Assembly: GCA_029261875.1 (NCBI GenBank)
Contig: JAJDAL010000039.1
Location: 101,003-165,002, forward strand
Reading direction: 5' to 3'
Length of the DNA: 64,000 nt
Source: Deltaproteobacteria bacterium
GTDB taxonomy: Bacteria > Myxococcota_A > UBA9160 > JAJDAL01
Below are positions 26,189-33,837 of the stretch, one piece after another; the stretch's first letter is position 1, and every line of letters starts with the position of its first letter. The notes under the pieces were generated by a model. It worked only from the letters and a program-made list of their open reading frames with translations, did no database searches and was not told where the DNA came from. Both the position numbers and the translations under genes were made by a program.

Positions 26189-26229
26189 AATCGCGGCACT
26201 TCGGTGCCGCGATTAAGCTGAGTTTTTTT
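26189..26229 (+). terminator. Intrinsic terminator between two PEP-CTERM genes
   Basis: AATCGCGGCAC-TTCG-GTGCCGCGATT makes a perfect 11-bp stem with a stable UUCG loop (26189-26214); a run of seven T follows at 26223-26229 after an 8-nt gap. Only 32 bp separate the stem from the next start codon. Confidence 0.8.
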
Positions 26230-26246
26230 GGAGAGGAGTTAATTAG

Positions 26247-26789
26247 ATGCGCTGGTTTTCACGATCCCTTTTGATGGTCGCCGCCCTGTTCGTGGCGGGG
26301 TCCGCAAGCGCGACGACGATCCCGGTGGGCGCCATTGTGACGAACACCACGGGTGGAACGACATCGTTCTCGATCACTTTCCCGAACAATCCGGGAACGC
26401 CGATCCTCGAGACCGTTGCCGCTCTGATCCAGGGTTCTGTCGCGACGACCCTTACGGACAACAACGGTGATGGCGCCACGCTCACGGCGGACGTCTTCTA
26501 CAGCGCCGTGATCGATAACGTTGAGGTGAAGCAACTGCTTTCACCGATCAACATCGCGGTTGGTGCTTTTGCTTCCGACGCTGTTTTCGAGAACTTCGGA
26601 CCCGAGCCGATCAACCCGCCCATCCAGGGACCGGGCTTCGCGCAAGTGGTCATTGAGTTCACGCTTTCCGCGGGCGACACGGCTGCTTTCAGCGGCGTAT
26701 TCAATGTCGTTCCGGAGCCCAGTACCGTAATTCTCTTCGGTTCCGGGCTCGCGGGTCTCATCGCGATGGGACACCGCCGCCGAGCGTAA
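26247..26789 (+). CDS. PEP-CTERM sorting domain protein
   Basis: 180 residues with a signal peptide (1-22, ending GSASA), a Thr/Gly-rich beta-type mature domain (TNTTGGTTSFSITFPNNPGT) without Cys, and the tail VPEPSTVILFGSGLAGLIAMGHRRRA. GGAGAGGAG precedes the ATG. There is no room for a full promoter between the upstream terminator and this gene, so it may depend on read-through or on a promoter inside the preceding gene. Confidence 0.88.
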   Translation: MRWFSRSLLMVAALFVAGSASATTIPVGAIVTNTTGGTTSFSITFPNNPGTPILETVAALIQGSVATTLTDNNGDGATLTADVFYSAVIDNVEVKQLLSPINIAVGAFASDAVFENFGPEPINPPIQGPGFAQVVIEFTLSAGDTAAFSGVFNVVPEPSTVILFGSGLAGLIAMGHRRRA

Positions 26790-26820
26790 GCTCGACACAG
26801 CATCTCTAGCTAAAACCAGC

Positions 26821-26850
26821 AAGGGCTCGGAGCTTCGGCTCCGGGCCCTT
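26821..26850 (+). terminator. Intrinsic terminator after the PEP-CTERM gene pair
   Basis: AAGGGCTCGGAGC-TTCG-GCTCCGGGCCCTT forms a 13-bp stem with one T-G wobble and a UUCG loop, followed by TTTCTTGT-type sequence. It also faces the 3' end of the minus-strand sigma-54 activator gene and may serve both. Confidence 0.8.
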
Positions 26851-26899
26851 TCTTGTATTCAGCCGCCCGCATTTTCGTCGCCCGCGAGCGTGCGAGTTC

Positions 26900-27916
26900 C
26901 TAGAGGTCGTCGAGGTCGTGGACCGGTCTGCGCGGTCGAGGTTGATTGCGTCTTACCTGGTGTTCCATTCCGTAGATCAGGATCCGATAGCGCAGGGTCG
27001 AGCGGGGCCAGCCGAGGCGCCGCGCAGCACCGGTGACGTTGCCATGACTCGCCCGCAGGGCCGCTCGAATGGCCCGTTGCTCGTCCGAGGGCGTCCATGA
27101 ATCGACTTCGTGGACTGCCGAGGGCGCGTGCTGGAGTTCTTCCGAGTGGAGACGCTCGGCGTGTTTCGCGGTCAACGTCTCGTCGGGTCCGAGCAGGGTC
27201 CGCTCGAGGAAATTGAAGAGTTCGCGCACGTTTCCCGGCCACGGATACGCGTGCAGTCCGGTTAGGAATTGCGGTGTGGTGCTGGGGACGGGACGCCCGA
27301 GTGTCTTCGCCGCGCGCGCGATGCCCGCCGACACGAGCTCCGGCAGGTCTTCCAAACGATCCCGCAAAGGGGGCAGGTGGAGGCGCCCCACATGCAGTCG
27401 GTAGTAGAGATCCGCGCGGAAGCGTTGTTGGCGTATGGCTTCTCCCAGGTTCTGGTTCGTGGCGGCGACGACGCGGGCGGACAAGCGCAGGGTTCGGTTT
27501 CCGCCGACTCGCTCGAATTCGCGATCCTGAAGCGCGCGCAGAAGTTTGGCCTGAAGCGGGGGGCTGATTTCCGCGATCTCATCCAAGAAGAGGGTTCCCG
27601 ACGCGGCCTGTTCGAGTCGTCCGGGTTTTTGATCCAAGGCCCCCGTGAAGGCGCCGCGTTCGTGTCCGAACAACTCGTTTTCGATCACCGTCGTAGAGAG
27701 CGCCGCACAATCGACGTGCACCCAGGCACGCTGGCTGCGCGCCGACGCGCGGTGGAGCGTCCGGGCTGCGACGCCTTTCCCCGTACCCGTTTCACCGGTG
27801 ATCAGGACCGTAGATTCCGTTGCGGCCAGCCGAGCGAGTTCTCGGCGCAGTCGGCTCATGGCAACCGAGGCTCCAATCAGCCCCCAGGGTTTTATCGACA
27901 TGGGCGCACCTCCCAC
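26900..27916 (-). CDS. Sigma-54-dependent transcriptional activator lacking a receiver domain
   Basis: 338-residue enhancer-binding protein that would remodel sigma-54 RNA polymerase. It begins almost directly with the AAA+ domain: Walker A GETGTGKG (41-48), the sigma-54-contacting GAFTGA (about 89-94), Walker B GTLFLDEIAEI, and YPWPGNVREL. A Fis-type HTH follows at about 283-315 (GNVTGAARRLGWPRSTLRYRI), ending in an Arg/Pro tail. No receiver, GAF or PAS domain precedes it, so activity may be set by its level or by a partner. It borders PEP-CTERM genes, whose homologues elsewhere are controlled by a sigma-54 regulator. Confidence 0.9.
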   Translation of the reverse strand: MGGAPMSIKPWGLIGASVAMSRLRRELARLAATESTVLITGETGTGKGVAARTLHRASARSQRAWVHVDCAALSTTVIENELFGHERGAFTGALDQKPGRLEQAASGTLFLDEIAEISPPLQAKLLRALQDREFERVGGNRTLRLSARVVAATNQNLGEAIRQQRFRADLYYRLHVGRLHLPPLRDRLEDLPELVSAGIARAAKTLGRPVPSTTPQFLTGLHAYPWPGNVRELFNFLERTLLGPDETLTAKHAERLHSEELQHAPSAVHEVDSWTPSDEQRAIRAALRASHGNVTGAARRLGWPRSTLRYRILIYGMEHQVRRNQPRPRRPVHDLDDL

Positions 27917-28022
27917 GTCTCAGTTCACTGGAGAATCGAACCTGCGGTCAACGCGGAGAAGCGAGAAAGGGCGGTGAGTGTCGTCGGGAGGGTAGAAAGG
28001 GAAGGGAGAGTGGCGAATCGCG

Positions 28023-30239
28023 TCAGGCGTCGACGAGACGCGGCGTGTGGGATTCGAAGGTCTCCCGTTGCCCCACCCATTCCACCAAAGCCTTGACGGC
28101 GTCGACGTTGGGGAGCTGGCGCGAGGCCGCGGTCGGAACGTCTGCGGGACCCACGCGAAAGGTGATGGCGAGGCCGGCCAACAGGCGAAAGGCGTCTTCG
28201 TCCGTCAAGTCGTCACCGACATAGATGACGCGCACCCGTTCGGACCACGCTCTTCCATAGCGGCTGCGCAGAATGTGGAGAACCGCGCGGCCCTTGTCCC
28301 AACCGATCGGGGGACGCGCTTCGACGGCGCAATGGGCATCGCGGGCTTGGAAGCCGCTGGCGATGATCAGGCTGCGCGCTTCCTCGATCAAGGCGTCGCG
28401 CTTGGGTTCGGCGACCTTTCGATAGTGGAACGTGAGGGTCGGTCCCTTGCGTTCGGTCCACGCGCCTTCGACCCCCAGACGTTCGAGTTCCTTGGCGAGG
28501 TCGTCCGTGCGCGACAGGTAATGGACCAGGTCCTCGTGACGGAACGGCGGAAGGTCCGGCCCCGACACCTCGAGGCCGTGGTTGCCCGCGTAGGTGAGCC
28601 GCGGATCGGTCACGTGGCTGCGCACGTCTTCGAGTTTTCGCCCGCTCACGATGGCGACATCCGTGTCCGCGCGCTCGGCGCAGGCCTCCAGTGCGCTGCG
28701 CATGGAATCCGCGAGCAGCGCCTTGGAGGGGTGGTCGACGATGGGGGTAAGGGTTCCGTCGTAATCGAGGAACAGCGCGCACTGATAACCGGAAAGATAG
28801 GCGCCGAGCCAGGTTTCGAATTCGCTGTGGGAAGCGGGGCGCAAAGTCTGTCGATCCTCGGCGGCGGCGGTCAAGAACGAGCGGACCCAGAAGTCGACGT
28901 TGTAGCGGCGTTCGCGCCGGCGCAAGGCGGCGACCCGGGAGCCGCGCTCGGCTTCGTCCATGGAGAGCGCCCGGTGCATGGCTTCCGCGCATTCGTCGGG
29001 GTTGTAGGGATTCACGAGCAGCGCTTCGTGCATGGTTTCCGCGGCGCCGGCCAGTCGCGACAGTACCAACACACCCGGGTCTTCGACCTGGCAAGTCACG
29101 TATTCCTTGGCCACCAGATTCATCCCGTCGCGCAGGGGGGTTACCAGTGCCACGTGGGCATCGCGGTAGAGGCCCGCCAAGCGATCTTGGGGGACTGCGC
29201 GGTAGAGATACCGGATCGGGGACCAACTCGAAGTGGCAAAGCGACCGTTGACGCGCCCCACCAGCTCGTCGATTTCGCGTTTGAGCTCTTTGTATTCGGC
29301 GACCTGGGACCGACTGGGCACGGCGATCTGCAGCAAGACGACTTCTTCGCGGTAGTCGGGATACAGCTCCAACAAACGCTCGAAGGCGCGGATGCGCTCG
29401 GGGATCCCTTTGGTGTAGTCCAGGCGGTCGACACCCAACACGATGCGCTCGTGGCGAACCTCTTTGGATGGGGGCGCATCGAGAGCCTGCTTTTCGTAGA
29501 GATCGAATTCGATGCCGATCGGGAACGACCCGATTTGAACCGTGCGATCGCCGTGTTCCACCAGCATGTTTTCGCGGTCCACGCGGGCGCCCAAGCGCCG
29601 TTCCACGCAATCGAGGAAGTTGTGCGCGTAGCCGCTGACGTGGAACCCGATTACGTCGCAGGCGAGCAGCCCCCAGAGCAGGTCTTCTTCCCAGGGCAGC
29701 AGGCGAAAGATGTCGTATGGGGGAAAGGGGATGTGGAGGAAGAACGCAATCTGCGCGTCGGGAACCTTGAGACGCATCTGCTGGGGCGTGAGCATCAGGT
29801 GGTAATCGTGGACCCAGGCGATGTCACCCGGAGAATACGCGCTGACGGCGGCGTCGGCGAAGCGCTGGTTGACGCGTCGGTAGGTTTCCCAATCCCGGCG
29901 GTCGAAACGCGCGCGTTCGTGGAGCGAGTGGAACAGAGGCCACAGGGTTCGGTTCGAAAAGCCGTGGTAATAGCGGGTCGCTTCTTTTTCCGTGATGCGA
30001 ACGGGCGCCACTCGGTAGGGCGCGCCTTCCAGTTCGAGTTGCTCCTTGTCCTGGAGTTCGATGCCCGGCCAACCGATCCAAGTGCCACCGCGTTTACGCA
30101 GCACGGGTTCGAGGGCGGAAACGAGTCCGCCGGCGGAAGGTCTTTGTTCGAGTCCTCGCGATCCCCGGTGCACGGTGAACGGGAGCCGGTTGCTCAGAAC
30201 AAGAATCGGCCGTTCGTTCTCGGCTTGCGCCTTTGCCAA
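28023..30239 (-). CDS. Fused trehalose-6-phosphate synthase / trehalose-phosphatase
   Basis: Two-domain enzyme of 738 residues making trehalose from UDP- or ADP-glucose and glucose-6-phosphate. The GT20 synthase (about 10-480) shows LVLSNRLPFTV, WVHDYHLMLTP, FFLHIPFPP and GVDRLDYTKGIPERI. The phosphatase (about 500-735) has the HAD motifs LFLDYDGTLTP, VSGRKLEDV and YVGDDLTDEDAFR. The TTG at 30239 has GGAGG six bases upstream; a TTG at 30254 would add five residues but removes that spacing. Such OtsA-OtsB fusions are the rule in eukaryotes and occur in some bacteria. Role: osmolyte and stress protectant, cytoplasmic. Confidence 0.92.
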   Translation of the reverse strand: MAKAQAENERPILVLSNRLPFTVHRGSRGLEQRPSAGGLVSALEPVLRKRGGTWIGWPGIELQDKEQLELEGAPYRVAPVRITEKEATRYYHGFSNRTLWPLFHSLHERARFDRRDWETYRRVNQRFADAAVSAYSPGDIAWVHDYHLMLTPQQMRLKVPDAQIAFFLHIPFPPYDIFRLLPWEEDLLWGLLACDVIGFHVSGYAHNFLDCVERRLGARVDRENMLVEHGDRTVQIGSFPIGIEFDLYEKQALDAPPSKEVRHERIVLGVDRLDYTKGIPERIRAFERLLELYPDYREEVVLLQIAVPSRSQVAEYKELKREIDELVGRVNGRFATSSWSPIRYLYRAVPQDRLAGLYRDAHVALVTPLRDGMNLVAKEYVTCQVEDPGVLVLSRLAGAAETMHEALLVNPYNPDECAEAMHRALSMDEAERGSRVAALRRRERRYNVDFWVRSFLTAAAEDRQTLRPASHSEFETWLGAYLSGYQCALFLDYDGTLTPIVDHPSKALLADSMRSALEACAERADTDVAIVSGRKLEDVRSHVTDPRLTYAGNHGLEVSGPDLPPFRHEDLVHYLSRTDDLAKELERLGVEGAWTERKGPTLTFHYRKVAEPKRDALIEEARSLIIASGFQARDAHCAVEARPPIGWDKGRAVLHILRSRYGRAWSERVRVIYVGDDLTDEDAFRLLAGLAITFRVGPADVPTAASRQLPNVDAVKALVEWVGQRETFESHTPRLVDA

Positions 30240-30345
30240 TGCCACCCTCCGCAAGAAGCCGGGTTCACCTTAGCTTCCGGGCGAGGGATTTCCCACCGCC
30301 CGTGGCGGCGGTCCTTTGCGGCTTTCGTCGCAGGCGGGGGCGAGT

Positions 30346-30383
30346 ACCGGTGCGGAGCAAGCGTAGAACGGCTCCGCACCGGT
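30346..30383 (-). terminator. Stem-loop after the glutathione S-transferase gene
   Basis: ACCGGTGCGGAGC pairs with GCTCCGCACCGGT, a perfect 13-bp stem with a 12-nt loop, seven bases after the stop at 30390. No T-run follows in the minus direction; a Rho-aided terminator or mRNA-protecting hairpin is plausible. Confidence 0.5.
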
Positions 30384-30389
30384 TGGCGG

Positions 30390-31034
30390 TCAGGAAGCGG
30401 AGAACATCTGCTTTTCGCCCTCGATGCACGTCTTGAAGGAAGGCCTGGCGAAATTGCGCTCCGCGAAGGCGGCGAGCTTGGGCCAGCGACTGGCGTCGAC
30501 ACTTTCACCCGCGTGGATGAGGCCCGCGAGCTGGGTCGTGATCGCGATATCGGCGATCGAGAAGTGGGGCCCCGCCAGGTTTTCGTTGTCTCCGATCTCG
30601 GCTTCCAGGTAGTCGAAGACCGGCGGTTGAACCTCGGCCTGGACCTGGTCGATCTTCGCCTGGTCGGGGTCCTGCTTGAAGATGAAGCGTTTCACCACCT
30701 TTTCGAAGAACACCGGGCCCGCGGCTTCCACGAGCTTGGTGTCCGCGTACTCCTCGAACCACAACGCGCGCGCGTAGAGACCGAGGTCCCCGGGGTAGAG
30801 GGCGGGATCGGGCTGCTTCTTCTCCAGATAGGCGCAGATGATGCTCGAGTCGCGCGTAATCACGTCGCCGTCTTGGAAGAAGGGGATCTTGCCGAGCGGG
30901 CTCATCTTGCGGTGCTCTTCGCTCATGTCGAACGGGGGCACCGGCGTGAGGTCGTAGTCGATTCCTTTTTCCGCCAGAAAGACTCGGACTTTTCGGACGA
31001 AGGGGGACGGCGGAACACCAAATACAGTCGGCAT
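30390..31034 (-). CDS. Glutathione S-transferase family protein
   Basis: 214-residue thioredoxin-fold plus helical-domain protein. The N-terminal VPPSPFVRKVRVFLAEKGIDYDL has Ser in the position of the activating residue, and the cis-Pro/SNAIL-like loop is SPLGKIPFFQDGDVITRDSSIICAYLE. The C-terminal half (about 90-210) is helical with HFSIADIAITTQLAGL. Its ATG lies one base after the upstream regulator's stop and its AAGGAG site sits inside that gene, so it is co-expressed with the HxlR regulator. Likely detoxification of electrophiles. Confidence 0.88.
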   Translation of the reverse strand: MPTVFGVPPSPFVRKVRVFLAEKGIDYDLTPVPPFDMSEEHRKMSPLGKIPFFQDGDVITRDSSIICAYLEKKQPDPALYPGDLGLYARALWFEEYADTKLVEAAGPVFFEKVVKRFIFKQDPDQAKIDQVQAEVQPPVFDYLEAEIGDNENLAGPHFSIADIAITTQLAGLIHAGESVDASRWPKLAAFAERNFARPSFKTCIEGEKQMFSAS

Positions 31035-31035
31035 C

Positions 31036-31725
31036 TTACTCTCCTTGGTTGGGTTGAAGGGATTGCTGAGAATCCGCGGGGAAATCGAACAGCGAGGGCA
31101 GGGCGGCCAGCGCCGCGGCGTCTCCCTCCATGGACGCGACACCGGACGCCAATACCGCGTCGAGAGGGAGCTGGCCCGTTGCAATGCCGAGCAGGGGGAT
31201 GGGGGGCGCGCGAAGGATCGCTTGGGCTTCGCGTTCGCCGATTTCGACGCGCGTTCCTTCGGGGCCGCCCGCGACGTGCACCGCAATGGCGCGGCGCTCG
31301 TCCGCAATATGGATCAAGATCGAATGGCGGGGAGTCGGGCCCGTGCGCGCGCAGGCCATCAGGCCCAATGGCAACCAATCGATTTCGAACTGGTCGTCCG
31401 GTTCCGGCGCGGTCATGAAGCGCATGCCCCAACGCGCCAATTCGAGGAAGGCCGGGCGGATCGCGTGGCCCGCGGCGGTGAGTTCATAGATCGCCGAAGC
31501 GGCGGGCGGCTCGAGGGTTCGTCGGCGCACGACGCCGCGCTCTTCGAGCTGATTCAAGCGCTCGGCCAGCACGCTCGAGCTGACTGCGGCCAGGCGGCGC
31601 GCGAGGTCGCTGAATCGCTGCGGTCCGATCAGCAGTTCCCGCAAGATGAGAAGATTCCAGCGGTGGCCGAGAAGCTCGGCGACGCGGGCGATGGGGCAGA
31701 ACTGGGCGTATCGGAAATCAGGCAC
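31036..31725 (-). CDS. HxlR-family transcriptional regulator with a C-terminal SCP2-like region
   Basis: 229 residues. The winged-helix domain is at about 8-105: QFCPIARVAELLGHRWNLLILRELLIG then FSDLARRLAAVSSSVLAERLNQLEERGVV, with the Cys near the N-terminus that in some relatives senses electrophiles or oxidants. Residues about 125-215 resemble an SCP2-type lipid-binding fold. The GTG at 31725 is chosen because family members start about ten residues before CPIAR; a TTG at 31815 would run across a 38-bp dyad that looks like an operator. It probably controls itself and the downstream transferase. Confidence 0.82.
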   Translation of the reverse strand: MPDFRYAQFCPIARVAELLGHRWNLLILRELLIGPQRFSDLARRLAAVSSSVLAERLNQLEERGVVRRRTLEPPAASAIYELTAAGHAIRPAFLELARWGMRFMTAPEPDDQFEIDWLPLGLMACARTGPTPRHSILIHIADERRAIAVHVAGGPEGTRVEIGEREAQAILRAPPIPLLGIATGQLPLDAVLASGVASMEGDAAALAALPSLFDFPADSQQSLQPNQGE

Positions 31726-31746
31726 GCAGGGGAGGGTTGCACAGGA

Positions 31747-31784
31747 ACTTCGAAAATAAAAGTACTTATTTTTAATTTCGAAGT
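31747..31784. promoter_or_regulatory. 38-bp imperfect palindrome, likely HxlR operator
   Basis: Nine-base arms ACTTCGAAA and TTTCGAAGT flank a strongly AT-rich centre that contains the palindrome AAGTACTT. The site lies 21 bp upstream of the HxlR start, in the divergent region shared with the Coq4-like gene. Confidence 0.55.
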
Positions 31785-31804
31785 CATTTTCCAGCGCATC
31801 CTCG

Positions 31805-31824
31805 GATTGACTCAACAGTCAATC
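31805..31824. promoter_or_regulatory. Second dyad in the divergent intergenic region
   Basis: GATTGACT-CAAC-AGTCAATC is a perfect 8-bp inverted repeat with a 4-bp centre, 58 bp before the Coq4-like ATG. Its TTGACT could also be a -35 element for that gene, though no matching -10 was found. Confidence 0.35.
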
Positions 31825-31882
31825 TTTCCGAAACTAGACGGGTAGGAAAGTTGCGGGGAAGACGCGCCTCGCGAGGAACTCC

Positions 31883-32608
31883 ATGGCGAGACCCAACACA
31901 TCGACAAATCAACGGATTCAGCCCCTGCGGGCGCTTCGGGCCATCCGTTCGCTGATCCGGAACCCCGACGACACGGGGCAGGTGTTTCAAATCATCCGAG
32001 CGCTTTCTGGAAACTCCGGCGAGCGGACGTTTCGGCGTTTTCGGAAAACAGAGACCGGCCAGCGGATCCTGGCGGAACGCCCGCAGCTCCTGGACACCCT
32101 CTCGAATCGCCAGGCGCTGGAGCAGCTGCCCGAAGGCAGCCTCGGCCGCCGCTACGCGGATTTCGTGAGCCGCGAGAAGATCACCGCCGATGGCCTGGTG
32201 GCTGCCTCCAACGAGACCGAGTTCAACCCCGACCTACCCGAGAACCGGCGCTACTTCGGCGAACGTCTGCGCGACATGCACGACTTGTGGCACGTCGTGA
32301 CGGGCCTGAACCGCGACCTGCTGGGTGAAGCCTCGCTGCTGGCCTTCACCTTCGCCCAGACCCGCAACCCCGGGGTCGGCTTCATCGTGTTGGTGGCCTG
32401 GTTGCGCGCCAAGGGCGATTTCTCCCCCGCGCGCCGCCTGATTTGGAACGAGTACCAGCGTGGGCGCCGCGCCCAATGGTTGCCCGCCCAGGAGTGGGAG
32501 GCGCTGCTCGCACGCCCGCTCGAAGACGTGCGGCGCGAACTCGACCTCGGTGAGCCGCCGAACTACAGCCAGGTGCGCTCCCAGGGTGCGCCCCAACTCG
32601 CCACCTGA
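31883..32608 (+). CDS. Coq4-family protein (ubiquinone biosynthesis-like)
   Basis: 241 residues with the Coq4 core: RYADFVSREKITADGLV, then LRDMHDLWHVVTGLNRDLLGEASLLAF, which contains the conserved HDxxH-type metal site (His-Asp-Leu-Trp-His), and a C-terminal YQRGRRAQWLPAQEWEALL. Coq4 relatives organise ubiquinone assembly and have been linked to C1 oxidative decarboxylation of the ring. No signal peptide; probably membrane-peripheral. Divergent from the HxlR-GST pair. Confidence 0.85.
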   Translation: MARPNTSTNQRIQPLRALRAIRSLIRNPDDTGQVFQIIRALSGNSGERTFRRFRKTETGQRILAERPQLLDTLSNRQALEQLPEGSLGRRYADFVSREKITADGLVAASNETEFNPDLPENRRYFGERLRDMHDLWHVVTGLNRDLLGEASLLAFTFAQTRNPGVGFIVLVAWLRAKGDFSPARRLIWNEYQRGRRAQWLPAQEWEALLARPLEDVRRELDLGEPPNYSQVRSQGAPQLAT

Positions 32609-32766
32609 GGCCACGGCCTTTCCTTTGTAAGAACCGCGACTTGACGGGACCGTTGCGCGCGCGCGAAACGCCTTCGGCAGTCAAGCGATGCGCAAGTCGT
32701 GCCGATTAGGGGACGTACAGGCAGGGTTTTCTCGCTTCGGCGAGGCACGCTGCCGAGGAGTCCCAC

Positions 32767-33837
32767 ATGGTCGCGGCCGCGCTGCAAATGCCCCAGGTGC
32801 AATGGCTCCGGGGACCGAAGTTCGATGCGGCGTTCCTGGTGGGGACCGTGTTCGCCGCGGCGTTGGCGGGTGCGTTTGCGGGCATCGGCGCCCAGTGGTT
32901 CGCGTTGGTGCTCGTGTTGGACCTTTGGCTGCTCGGCTATCCCCACGTCATCGCGACTTACACGCGCCTGAGCTTCGATACCCAGAGTTTTCGCAATCAC
33001 CGCTTTCTCGTGCTCGGGCTGCCACCGGTCTTGTTTCTCGCAACGCTCGGTGTGGCGCTCACCATCGGTCCGTGGATCCTGCTCTCGATCTATTTCTATT
33101 GGCAGTGGTTCCACTATTCGCGCCAGAGCTACGGCGTCGAGCAGATCTATCGCAAGAAAGCCTTGGGGGCTGCCGCGGCGCCGGACCGGCTGTCCAAGTG
33201 GGCCTTCTACGCGGTTCCGGTCTGGGGGATCTTGCGGCGTTCGCATCAGGACCCGGGGATGTTCTTGAACTTTCCGTTGATGACGCTCCCGGTACCGGGC
33301 GCCGTCGTCGATCTGGTGGCTTGGGCCGCGATCGCACTTCTCACGGTGTGGGCGCTGCGGACCCTGCGCGATCTGGTGGCCGGGCGAAGTGCGCTGCTCC
33401 ACGTCCTCTACATGGCTTCCCACTTCTGGATCTTCTCGGTGGGGTATCTGCTGATCGAGGACATCAACGTCGGTTGGTTGGTGATCAATGTCTGGCACAA
33501 CGCCCAGTACCTGTTGATCGTCTGGATCTACCAGAACCGGCGCTTCGGGGAGCAGGTGGATCCGCAGCATCGCTTTCTGTCGAGTCTGAGTTTGCGCAAG
33601 CATGTGGCGGCGTTCTTCGGCGTGTGCCTCGTGTTGTCCTTTGCGATCTATCAGGGCATCCATTGGCTCGGCGGCTTCGAAGCCGCGCTCGCGATTCCCC
33701 TGGTGTTTCTCGTGAGCCAAACGCTGAATTTCCACCACTACATCGCCGACGGAATCATCTGGAAGATCCGCAAGGACAAGATCCAGTCCCGCCTGGGTCT
33801 CGCCGACGCCGCCACAGCGGAAACGCCGGTCGCCTAG
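32767..33837 (+). CDS. Polytopic membrane protein with conserved-looking His motifs, unknown function
   Basis: 356 residues with about eight or nine hydrophobic helices. His/aromatic clusters lie near membrane faces: YFYWQWFHYSRQSYG (about 115-129), MASHFWIF (about 217), VWHNAQYLLIVWIYQNRR (about 242) and NFHHYIADGIIWK (about 321), reminiscent in spacing style of membrane di-metal oxygenases but matching none I can name. GAGGAG precedes the ATG. The stop is followed directly by the GTG start of a GT-C-like glycosyltransferase, implying joint function. Confidence 0.75.
   Translation: MVAAALQMPQVQWLRGPKFDAAFLVGTVFAAALAGAFAGIGAQWFALVLVLDLWLLGYPHVIATYTRLSFDTQSFRNHRFLVLGLPPVLFLATLGVALTIGPWILLSIYFYWQWFHYSRQSYGVEQIYRKKALGAAAAPDRLSKWAFYAVPVWGILRRSHQDPGMFLNFPLMTLPVPGAVVDLVAWAAIALLTVWALRTLRDLVAGRSALLHVLYMASHFWIFSVGYLLIEDINVGWLVINVWHNAQYLLIVWIYQNRRFGEQVDPQHRFLSSLSLRKHVAAFFGVCLVLSFAIYQGIHWLGGFEAALAIPLVFLVSQTLNFHHYIADGIIWKIRKDKIQSRLGLADAATAETPVA

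Noticed and set aside
28023..30239. Separate otsA and otsB genes
   Set aside because: A single uninterrupted frame carries both domains with no internal start having a good ribosome site.
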